Shown here: positions 35,956-47,900 of the stretch, one piece after another
Numbering within the stretch: the stretch's first letter is position 1
How the letters are laid out: the number at the start of each line of letters is the position of its first letter
Source: Planctomycetaceae bacterium
GTDB lineage: Bacteria > Planctomycetota > Phycisphaerae > UBA1845 > UTPLA1
Reading direction: 5' to 3'
DNA: 64,000 nucleotides
NCBI GenBank assembly: GCA_006969385.1
Contig: CP030884.1
Coordinates: forward strand, 5,202,249-5,266,248
Translations under genes and position numbers: made by a program
The notes under the pieces: model-generated
Databases searched by the model: none
What the model was told of the DNA's origin: nothing
The model's input: only the letters and a program-made list of their open reading frames with translations

Positions 35956-38900
35956 TTACCACACCCGCCGCCGTCGTCGCCGACGCCAACCCGCGCCCAT
36001 CAACAGCGCCATGCTTGCGGTAATCGCCGTCATGGACGATCCCATGCCGCACAGTCCGCCGCCGCTGAGGTTCACGATGATCTCCTGCGGCGTCACCGGG
36101 AACGGTTCGTCGTCCAACCGCTCTTGCTGCGGTTCTTCAACATTATCGCCATTGGTCGGCGTATCGGACGCGATCAATTCGGGCGGTGCCGGATTCGGAT
36201 CGTCCGGCGGTGCCGGTGCCGGGCCGCTCGCGGTATAGGTGTAATCGTTCGACTCAAACACGCCGTTGATGTAACTGTACACCCGCACGTAGATGGTGCT
36301 GCCATCTGTCGGGATGCCCGTCACCAACTGCGACGTCGTCACGAGCGCCGACGATCGGAAGATATCGGCGTCCGCCGATGTAAACAGCGGATTGCTACCG
36401 ACCCATAGACGGTACTGTGTGACGTTGACGCCCGTACTCCATTGGAACGTCTCACTCGAACCCGAGAGCGTCGCGCCATCGACCGGTAAGGTCATCTCCG
36501 CCTTGAAGCCAGCCACCACATCGAACGCCGCCGACGTCGCCGAGGTCAACACATCACCACTCGTGCGCGTCACCTGCAAGACCACGCCGCTTTCGATCAC
36601 GTTGTAGCTTAGGTTGCTAAACGTCACCGATGTCGAGCCGGTCGTGATCGTGCGGCTGAGCGTACCGCTCAACGTGCCGGTACCTGTGTTGAGCGCGACC
36701 ACGACGCCCGTGTTTTGCGTAACCGTCGTCGGGTTATCGCTGGCGTCGAGCACCTGTACCACGACATCGAAGCTGTCATTCACAGCCGGGTCGCTGATCG
36801 TTTGGAAGCCCAACTTCGCCGCCGGTCGGAACTCGACCGTAAACGTGTTGGAACTTACCGTGCCGAGCGCGTCACCGCTCGTGCGCGTCGCCGTCAGTTG
36901 GACACCGGTTTCTTCGGTGTCCCAGGCCACGCCCGAGAACGTTACGCTGCTACCGCCCGAAGCAATCGTGCCCGAGAGATTGCCGCTCAGCGTTCCCGTC
37001 GCGCTAATGCCGCTGGTCTTGGAGAGCGTGATACCGGTGTTGGCCGAAACCTGCGCGCTGTTACCGAATTGATCGACCGCGTTGACAGTCACATCGAACG
37101 GCACATCGAGGCCTTGATCGTCAATCGTATCGATTGTGATTGCCGTTGCCGGTCCGCCCGTGACTTGGAAGGCGTTGGTCTGCACCACGCCGAGTGCGTC
37201 ACCGCCAGATGCCGTCGCGTCAAACACCACGCCCGTTTCAGCGGTGTCGTATGTAACACCGCTAATCGTGGCACCGTTCGAACCGTTGGCGATGGTCGCG
37301 AATACCGTACCGCCAATAGCGCCTGTTCCCGTCGCAACGGTGAGCGTGACACGGGTATCCTGCGTTACCGTGGTCCCATTGCCGAAGCCATCGATTGCAT
37401 TTACGCGCACATCAAACGGCACGCCCGCCGCCTGCGTGCTGACGGTGTCGACCGTCATCGACGCGACTGCACCCGGTGTCACGGTAAACGTATTCGATGT
37501 ACCCGCCGTGAGCGGGAAGCCAAGGCTGGCCGCCGCCCGCAGCGACACGCCGGTTTCCGCCGTGTCGTACGTCGCGCCGCTAATCGTGAACGTGGCCGAA
37601 CCCATCGAAACCGTGCCGACTCGGGTGCCGCTCAATACACCCGTACCGGTTTGCACCGAGAGCGTGATACGCGTATCCACCAACACGTTGGCCGTGTTGC
37701 CGTATTGGTCTTGCGTTTCGATGCCGACGTCAAAGCCGGTACCGGCGACTTGGTTGCCGATCGTGCTGACCACGACTTGGCTCGGATTACCCGCCGTTAC
37801 GGTAAACGTATTAGACGTTCCCGTGTTCAGCGTATCACCCGAAACGCGCGTGCTGGTAAGCTGCACGCCGGTTTCCATCGCCGTCCAGTAAACGGTGCCG
37901 ATCGACACGCTGCTGTTGCCGGATGTCACCACGCCTTGCATCGTTCCGGCCAATGTACCCGTTAGGCCGAGGCCGCTCGTCTTGCTCAGCGCGATGGTTG
38001 TGTCGGTCGCTACGGCAGACGCGTTACCGTACTGGTCGGTCGTCGTCACCGTCACGCTGAACGGTTCACCCGCTTGCTGGTCGGTGATCACCATGGTCAT
38101 ATCCGACGCGGGGCCTTCGATCACATCGAAGGTATCCGAATCGTCGGACGACAATGTATCGCCTGCCGTGCGCGCCGCCGTCACGATGACATCGCTGTCC
38201 ATCGCGTTCCAGTTGACGCCACTAAACGTGAACGTGCTGGCACCGTTGGCGATGGTGCCGCTAATGGCACCGGCAAGCGTGCCGGTGAAGCCCGAACCCG
38301 TCTGCTTGGAGAGCGACACGCCGGTGTCCTGCGAGACCGTGGTAAGGTTGCCGAACTGGTCGAGCACGCGCACACCGACGTCGAAGTTCACGCCCGCGCG
38401 CTGCTGCGCGATGGCATCGACGCTCAACGCCGCCGCCGAACCGGCACCGACATTGAAGAAGTTGGTATCGACCGGCCCGCCGAGATTATCGCCGGAGGTG
38501 ATCGTCGCCGTGAGGCGCACGTTGCCTTCCAGTTTGTTGTAGGTAATGCCGGAGATGTTCACCGAACTGGTGCCGTTGCTGATCGTGCCGAACGTGACGC
38601 CGCCGATGCTGCCGGTACCGTTCTTCAGCGACATCACCACGCGCGTGTCTTGCGACACGTTGGCTGCGTTACCGAAGGGATCGCGCGCCGTTACGTTGAT
38701 CGCAAACGGATCGCCCGCCGTCACACCCGTGACCGTACTGAGCGTGTACGTGGTCGCACCGCCCACCGACACATCGAACGTGTTCGAGCTGGTGCCCGTG
38801 AGGACGTCGCCACCGCTGGCGCTGGCCGTCAATACGACGTTGGTATCCGCCGCGCTCCAGGTCAGCCCCGAAATCGTTACGCCGGTTTGACCGCCGATGA

Positions 38901-41900
38901 GTGTCGCCGTCAGCGTGCCGCCCAGCGTACCGGTCGCCATCGAGCCGGACTGTTTGCTGAGCGTGATGGTCGTGTCTTGCGTGACGGCGGAAGCATTCGC
39001 CAGCGTATCTTCCACGTTCACACGAACCGCAAAGCTCGTGCTCGTCATTTGGTTGCCGATGGTGGCAATTGCCAAGGTCGCCGGTGCGCCGACCGTCACG
39101 GTGAACGTGTTCGAGTCGGCGTCTGTGAGCGTATCACCACCCGACGCCGTCGCGCGTATCTGCGCGCCGCCTTCAACGGTATCCCAAGCGGCACCGCTAA
39201 GCGTAAAGCTCGACATGCCGGTCGTGATGGTGCCGGAAACGGCGCTGGCGAGCGTACCCGAGGCCATGCTCATCGGTGACTTGGTCAGCGTGATAAGCGT
39301 GTCTTGCGTGACGGCGGCCGTGTTACCAAATTGGTCTTCGATATCAACCACGACGTCAAAGGCATCGCCCGCGCCCTGCGCGCCGATCGTTTGAATCGAC
39401 ATGGCCGCCGGAGCGCCCGCCGAAACGTCGAACGCCAGCGAGACCGCTGAAGTCAACGTATCGCCCGCCGTGCGCGTGGCACGCAACTGCACGTCGCTTT
39501 CCAGTGTGTCGTATGACATGTTGGAGATGGTTGCCGAACTCGACCCCGCCGGGATCGTGCCCGTCAGCGTACCACTTAGCGCTCCCGCACCGACTGCCAC
39601 GCTGATCGTGACGCCGGTGTCGGCAATCACATTGGCCGACGAACCGAACGCATCCTGCGTCTGTACCGACACGGCGAACGGCTCACCCGCCTGCTGGCTA
39701 CCGACCGGGTTGAAAATCAACCGCGTCGCCACGCCATTGCTGGCCGCGACGTACTGATAGTCGTTGTATTGATACACGCCGTCGATCAGTGAAAACAGAC
39801 GGACGTATACATCGCTGCCATCCATCGGCAAGCTGCCGACGGTTTGCGACGTACCGGTAATCGCCACCGAGCGGTAGATATCCGCCGATGCCGGTGCCGA
39901 GGTGATCGGTCCGCTACCGACCCACAAGCGATATTGCGACGCACCCGAGCCGGTCGTCCAGGTGAACGTCACCGTGTCGCTGCTGAGCGTATCGCCATCG
40001 TTCTCGGGGTTGGTCATTTCCGCCGCGATGTCGCCGACTTCAAACGCATTCGACAAACCGGCGGTTAGGACATCACCACCCGACGCCGTCGCGGTTAACA
40101 CCACGCCGGTTTCTTCGGTGCTGTAACTGATATCGCGAATCGTCAGCGTGCCGCTGTTGGCACCGATCGTGCCCGACACCGTACCAGAAAGCGAACCCGT
40201 TCCGGATGAAACGCTAAGCGTGACCGTCGTCACCTGCGTACAGTTGGCCTGCAGATCGGACGAGTCGAGCACGCGAATCGAAACATCGAACGGTTGACCC
40301 GGACCCTGATTCTCGATCGTGTCGATCGCCAACTTGGCCGGCGTACGGTTCGCTACCGTAAACGTGTTCGACATCGCGACCGTCAGCGAGGTCAAGCCCG
40401 CCGTCGGCGTTGCCGTGAGTTGCACACCCGTGTCGGCCGCATTCCATAGCACGCCCGAGATCGTGACCGAACCTTCACCGCCATCGATCACAGCCGACGT
40501 AACGCCCGCGACTGTACCCGTGCCCATGTTGCCGGAGGTCTTGGTGAGCGTCACCGTCGTCGCCATCGAGGCCAGCGCCGGATTATCGTTTGCGTCGAGC
40601 ACCGACACGACGACGTCGAAGCCGACGTTCGTGCCTTGGTCGTCGATGTTGGCGATGCTGAGTTTGGCCGCCGTGCCGCCGCTGACTTCAAACGCGTTCG
40701 ACGTGCCCGCATTGAGCGTGTCGCCCGCCGTTGCCGCGGCTTGAATCGTCACGTTCGCTTCGGCCACGTCGTACGTCACACCCGAAATCGTAAAGCTGCT
40801 GCTACCATTCGGGATGGTGCCGACGAGCGTACCGGCCAGCGTGCCGTTACCCGTGGCAACGCTGAGCGTGACCTGCGTATCTTGCGAAACGCCGTACGCC
40901 ACATCCAACGCATCCACCGTTTGCACGCGTACTGAGAACGGGGTACCGGCAACTTGATTACCGATTGTGTCGACGCTAATCGTGGTCGCCACGCCTGCCG
41001 TGGCGGCTTCGTACGAATAGTCGCGGAACTGCCAGACGCTGTTCACATACGAATAGAGCCGCACGTAAACCGTCGAGCCATCCGTCGGCAAGCCGGCCAC
41101 CGTGGCGTTCGTCACGGTAAGCGGCGCCGACCGGTAAATATCCGCCGTCGTCGGATCGGTGGTGACCGCAGCGCTACCGACCCACAGTCGATACTGCGTT
41201 GCGCCCACACCCGCATTCCAACGGAACGCGTAGGACGCGCCCGTCAGCGTGTCGCCGTCGTTCGTCGGCGTTGTCATCTGCGCCGGCGCGTCGCCGACGT
41301 TAAACGCGTTCGACGTTGCCACCGTCAGACCGGTCATGCCCGCCGTTGGCGTACACGTCAGAATGACGCCGGTTTCTTCCATGTCGTACGTCACGCCCGA
41401 GATCGTCGCCTGTGCTGCGCCGGTGCCGATCGTCGTTGACAGCGTGCCGCCGAGTGTGCCGCTGCCCATGTTCAGGCTAAGCGTGACCGTTGTCGTCGTT
41501 GTCACCGTCGCCGACAAGTCGGATGCGTCGAGCACCCGCACCGTTACGTCAAACGGCAAGCCCGTACCTTGGTTGCCGATGGTGCTAATGGCGAGCTTGG
41601 TCGGTACGCGCGTGGCAACCGTAAACGAGTTTGATGTCGCAATCGTCAGCCCCGTCATGCCCGTTGTGGGCGTGGCCGTGAGCGTGACGCCGGTATCGGC
41701 CATATCCCAGACGGCGCCCGAAATCGTGACGCTGCTTGCACCATTGCTAATGACACCGGTTTGTTGACCCGTCAGCGTACCGGTGGCCATGTTGCCGCTG
41801 GTCTTGCTGAGCGTGATCGTCGTTGCCGACGTTACATCCGCGATGTTGTCATTCTCATCCAACGCCGTCACGACAACATCGAATTCAACATTGGTTGCCT

Positions 41901-44900
41901 GATCGGCAATCGTATCGATCGAAAGCTTCGTCGGAGTGCCCGCATTCACGGTAAACGCATCCGACGTATCCGCCGTTAGCGTATCACCCGCGACCGACGT
42001 ACCGCGCAACACGACGCCGCTTTCGGCCTTGTTGTATGTGATGCCGCCGATCGTGAAGCTGCTGCTGCCGTTCGGAATCGTGCCGAAGGTCGTGCCGCCG
42101 AGCGTACCCGTGCCGGTTGCAACGCTCAGCGCCACGCGCGTGTCTTGCGTCACGGCAATCGGATCGCCCAAGGCGTCCACCGATTCTACGTTGAGGCTAA
42201 ACGGCGTGCCCGCCGTTTGCGTCGACGTCGAGCCCAACCGCACGACCGAGGCCACGCCGGCGCTTGCCGCGGTAAAGGTGTAATCATTGAATTGGAATGC
42301 GCCGTTGATGTACGAATGCAAGCGCACGTACACCGTTGAGCCGTCCGTCGGTAAGCCGGTTACCGCTTGCGATGTGCCGGTTAGCGCCGTCGAACGGTAA
42401 ATGTCCGCCGTTAACGGATCGGAGGTAATCGCCGCGCTACCGATCCACAATCGATATTGCGTCACGCCCGAACCCGTGTTCCACACAAACGTGTAATTTG
42501 CACCCGTCAGCGTATCACCGTCATTGGCCGGTGTCGTGAGCGACGCCTTCTTGTTACCGACGTCAAATGCATTCGACGTTGCCACCGTCAGGCTCGTCAT
42601 GCCCGTCGTCGGTGTACCTGTCAGAATGATGCCCGTTTCAGTCGCGTCATACGTAACGCCCGAAATCGTGACACTGCTTTCGCCGTTGGCGATGGTGCCG
42701 GTGAGCGTACCGCCGAGGTTGCCGCTTCCGCTGTTCAAGCTCAGCGTCACTTGTGTCGCCATTGTCACGTTGGCCGGCAGGTCGGACGCATCGAGCACGT
42801 TCACCGTCACATCGAACGGCAGATTCGTGCCTTGGTTTTCAATCGTTGCAAAGCCGAGCTTGGTCGGCGTGCGCGTCGCCACGGTAAACGTGTTGGACAT
42901 CGCAACCGTAAGTCCGGTCATGCCCGCCGTCGGCGTCGCCGTCAGCTGCACACCCGTGTCTGCCATATCCCAGATCACGCCCGAGATCGTCACCGTGCCG
43001 TTGCCGGGATCGATCACGCCGGTGGTTACGCCACCGACCGTACCGCTGCCCATGTTGCCGCTGGTCTTGGTGAGCGTGATCGTCGTTTGCGATGTCACGT
43101 TCGCCGGGTTGTCGGCGGCGTCGAGTACGTTCACGACGACATCGAAGCCGACGTTCGTACCTTGGTCGCCGATCGTATCGATCGCAAGCTTGGCCGCCGC
43201 GCCACCGTTCACGGTGAACGCCGCCGAATCATCGGAGATTAGCGTATCGCCCGCCGTGGCAGTCGCCCGCAGCACGACGCCGCTTTCAGCAGCGCTATAA
43301 ATAACGCCGGGAATCGTAAAACTATTGGTGCCGTTGCTGATCGTTCCGAACGTCGTGCCCGACAACATACCGGTGCCAGATTGCACGCTCAGCGCCACGC
43401 GCGTGTCTTGCGTGACGTTGGCATCGGTCCCCAGCGCATCGACGGCTTTTACGCCGACGCCGAAACCGCTGCCTGCCGTCTGGCTGCCAATGGCCTGCAC
43501 TTCGAGGTGCGTTGCCACGCCGGCCGAAGCGGCCACAAAGGTGTAATCCACCGACTGGAACGCGCTGTTGATATACGAATATAGACGCACGTAAACATTT
43601 GAGCCGTCCGTCGGTAAACCCGTCACATTCTGCGATGTTCCCGTAAGCGCAACCGAACGATAGATGTCCGCACTGGACGGGTCGCTTGTTAACGGCGCGC
43701 TACCGACCCAGAGGCGGTACTGCGTCGCGCCAGCACCTGTGTTCCATGCAAAGGTGTAGCTCGCGCCGGTTAGCGTGTCGCCATCATTCGCCGGCGCCGT
43801 CAATTCGGCCGTCTTCGTCGTGACGTTAAATGCGTTCGACGTCGCCGCCGTCAAACCGGTCATGCCGCTGGTCGCGGTACAGTCGAGGACGATACCGTTC
43901 TCGTATGCGCTGTAAGTGACGCCCGAGATCGTCACCATGCTGGTGCCGTTGGTAATCGTACCCGTGAGCGTGCCGCCCAAGGTGCCGGTTCCGGTATCGA
44001 GGCTGAGCGTTACGACGGTATCCATCGAGACGTTGGCCACTTCGTCGGAGGCGTTCACCACCATGACGGTGACGTCAAACGGAATATTGCGCCCTTGCGC
44101 GGGGATCGTGCTGATGAGCAGTTTCGTCGGCGTGCGCGTGGCCGCGGTAAACGTGTTGGACATGGCGACGGTAAGCCCAGTCATACCCGCCGTCGGCGTT
44201 GCCGTGAGTTGAATGCCCGTGTCGTCGGCCGTCCACAACGCGCCGGAAATCGTGCCGCTGCTTTCGCCGGCGGCAATCGCCACCGTGCGCGTGCCGGCCA
44301 GCGTACCCGTCGCCATGTTGCCGCTCGTCTTGGTGAGCGTGACCGTCGTCGTCGACGTGACGTTGGCCGGATTGTCGTAGGCATCGAGCGCCGTCACGGC
44401 GACATCGAACGCAACGTTGGTGCCGACGTCTTCGATCGTGCCGACGCTGAGCTTCGCCGGAGCATCAGCCGCCACCGTAAACGACGCGGAATCGCCGCTA
44501 AACAGCGAATCGCCAGCCGTGCTTGCCGCCGTTAACGAAACGCCGGTTCCGGCCATCGTGTAATTCAACGACGAGATCATGACGCTGCTGGTGCCATTTG
44601 AGATGGTGCCGGTCAGCGTACCGCTCAACATACCCGTGCCGGTGTTCAGACTAACTTGCACACCCGTGTCTTGTGTGACATTGGCGAGCGAGCCCAATAC
44701 GTCTTCGGAGCGAACCGTCACGGTGAATGGCGTACCCGCCGTCTGATCGGCAATGGCCGCAAAGTTCAGATGCGTCGCCACGCCCGCCGACGGTGCCGTG
44801 AACGTGTACGAGTTCACCTGAAACGCGCCATTGATATACGAATACAAATTGACGTAAACGTTGCTACCGTCCGACGGAATGCCGGTCACTTCTTGCGAGT

Positions 44901-47900
44901 TACCCGTCAGTGCGGCCGAACGATAGATGTCCGCATCGCTGGATGTATTCAATGGTGAACTGCCGACCCACAAGCGATATTGCGTGACGTTGGCACCGGT
45001 GTTCCATTCAAACGTGTACGTCGTATCGGTCAGCATGTCGCCGTCATTGGCGGGCGTTACGAGTTGCGCCGGGCCGGCGGTTACCGTGAACGCGTTCGAC
45101 ATCGCAGCCGTCAGCGAATCGCCGCTGGTAGCCGTGGCCGTTATGACAATACCACTTTGAGCAACGTTGTAATCCAGACCGCTAAAGACGATGTTGCGAT
45201 CGCCGGCACTGATGGTGCCCGACGTCGTGCCGAACAACGTGCCCGTTCCGCTCGATACCGTTAGCGTGATGTGCGTGTTCTGGGTAACCGCAGCGCTTAA
45301 GTCCATCGCGTCGAGCACGTTCACTGTCACGTCAAACGGCGTACCACCGGCATGGTTGGCGATCGTATCGATGCCCAGCTTGGTGGCGTTGCGTAGTTCG
45401 ACGGTGAACGCATTCGTATCGATCGCCGTCAGCGTGTCGCCACCCGATGCCGTCGCCGTGAGTTCGACGTTCATTTCAGCGGTATCCCAGGTAAGACCCG
45501 CGATGGTCACGCTGCTGGTGCCCGCCGTGATCGTGCCGGTGCGCGTGCCGCCGAGCGTACCCGCCGCACTACTGCCGCTCTTCTTGGTAAACGTGACGAG
45601 CGTGTCGGCGGTTACAGCCGCAGCCTGATCGAATTCGTCGGTCGCCGTTACGACCACGTCGAACGGTACATCCAAACCTTGCGTGGCCACCGTTTCAACG
45701 GCCAAGCGATCCGCCGGACCGGCGTTCACGCTAAACGTATTCGACGTACCGTTGGTAAAGCCCGACGCGGCAACCTGAATGCTGACGCCACTTTCGGCGG
45801 TGTCGTAATTGATGCCGACAATGGTTGCCGTACTGCTACCGTTGCTGATCGTGCCAGTTAGCGTACCGGCCAACGTGCCGGTACCGGTGGCGCGCGTGAG
45901 CGTGACCGCCGTATCGCCACTGACCGCTGCCGTGTTGCCGTACGCGTCCTGGGTTGTCAGACTCAGATCAAAGTTTACGCCCGCGTTTTGCGTGCCGATC
46001 GTTCCGATCGAGAAGACCGACGGCGTACCCACGCCGACGTTGAACAGGTTCGACAAGGCAAGCGTTAAACCTGAGCCACTGGCGCGCAGCCGCACGTTGT
46101 TTTCGATCTTGCTATAGCTAACGTTTGAAATCGTGAACGAACTCGAGCCGTTCGGTATCACGCCGACGACTGTGCCGCTTAGCGTGCCCGTACCGGATGC
46201 CACGCTCAGCCCGACGGTCGTATCGGTGCCGACGGTCGCCACGTTTCCTTCGGCGTCGATCGTGGTGATACCGACGTCGAACGGCGCGTTGGCGATTTGT
46301 GTGCCGATGGTCGCGACCTGATAACCGACGACCGCGCCGGCGCTTACGTTGAAGCTGTTGGAATCATCCGCGGATAATGAGCCGCCGCCCGGACCCGAAG
46401 CGGCCGCGCGAATGACCACACCGCTCTCCGCCACGTCGTACGAAATATCCGGAATCGTGACGGTGCTTTGGCCGGTGCTGATCACGCCGGTGACCGTGCC
46501 GCTCAGCGTACCCGTGCCGCTGTTTACGCTCAGCGTAATGAGCGTTAGCCCCGTTACGCCTGCCGCGTTGCCGAGGTTATCTTCCACATCGACGACCACA
46601 TCAAACGGCACACCGGCTGCCTGATTCGCGATCGTTTCAATATTCAGTTGCGATGCCGCGCCGATGCCGACGTTGAATGCGTTCGACGTGTCCGGCGTAA
46701 GCGTATCACCGCCGGAGGCCGTCGCATCGAGCACCACACCGTTTTCGACCTCGTCGTACGTCACGCCGCTGATCACAACGGTGCCCGTGCCCATCATCAT
46801 GGTGCCGGCGAGCGTGCCGCCGAGATTGCCCGTGCCCGTATTGAGCGAGAGCGTCACCAACGTGTCGTGCGAAACCGTGCCGGGGTCACCAAAGATGTCG
46901 AGCGCATTCACGGTCACGCTGAAGGGCGTGCCCGCTTGTTGGCCTGCAATGGTTGCGATATCGAGATCAATGCCGACGCCCGAACCATTATCGAAGTCGA
47001 ATGTGACCGACGCACCCGCGACGCTCACATTGGAAATCGTCATGTTTGAATCGGTGCCGTCCCACCAATCGGAGTTGGGCGTCGTCGCACCGTCAAACGT
47101 CGTAACGCCGCCGCTGTGATACAGGTCGGTGGTGTCGCCGTAGTTCACGTTGTTTTCGAGATGAAAGCTGCCGTCGGCTTGTTCGAGCGACGCTTGATAG
47201 TGCATCGCCTCCGTGCGATTCGATAAACAATTCGCGCAGCTATCGGCAACGTTCAAGTCTATATGCCAAACGGCCAGCCCTTCGTCGGGAATGGCCGCGT
47301 CGCGCGCCGTCTTGCGGCGATTCTCGAAGATGAAGAATTCGTTGCTGTCGTCGGGATTGACGTATTTGTAGAACGTGTTGGTTCCGGCAGGCACGCTTAG
47401 ACCCGATTGCGACGACGTCAGGCTCGTTACCGTGGCCCAACCTGCAAGTTCCTTCAGATACGCGCTCGGCTCGGGCGGATTGGTATCCGTCGCACTGGCC
47501 GCCAACGTACCCATCAGGCAGTAGTCGCCAATTCCCAACGACCCGCCATTGGCATCGTACAAGTCAGGCCAATCCATCAGCATGTGGCCGTTTTCGTGAC
47601 AGAAGGTACCGAGCGTCAAACCGGCACCGATGTCGGTCATCTGATATTGCACTGCCGAAACACCGTCGGCGGAAAACGTGTACGGTGCCTGCAATACCCA
47701 CGAGTGCGGCCAGAGGCCGGTTGCAAATGCCGTGCGATTACCCGCATAAAAGATATTGACGGCATCGATGATGTTATCACCATCGGCGTCGTACTGACTG
47801 AAATCGTGACCGGCAGTTTCGAGCGCCTGCAGCGCTTCCTGGACCAACTCGAGCGCCTTGGCACCCACCGGATTGCCGTCGTCGTAATACGATTTCGGAT

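Noticed and set aside
36293..47119. Many plus-strand open frames of 100-416 residues
   Set aside because: All are shadows of the repeat modules of the giant minus-strand gene.
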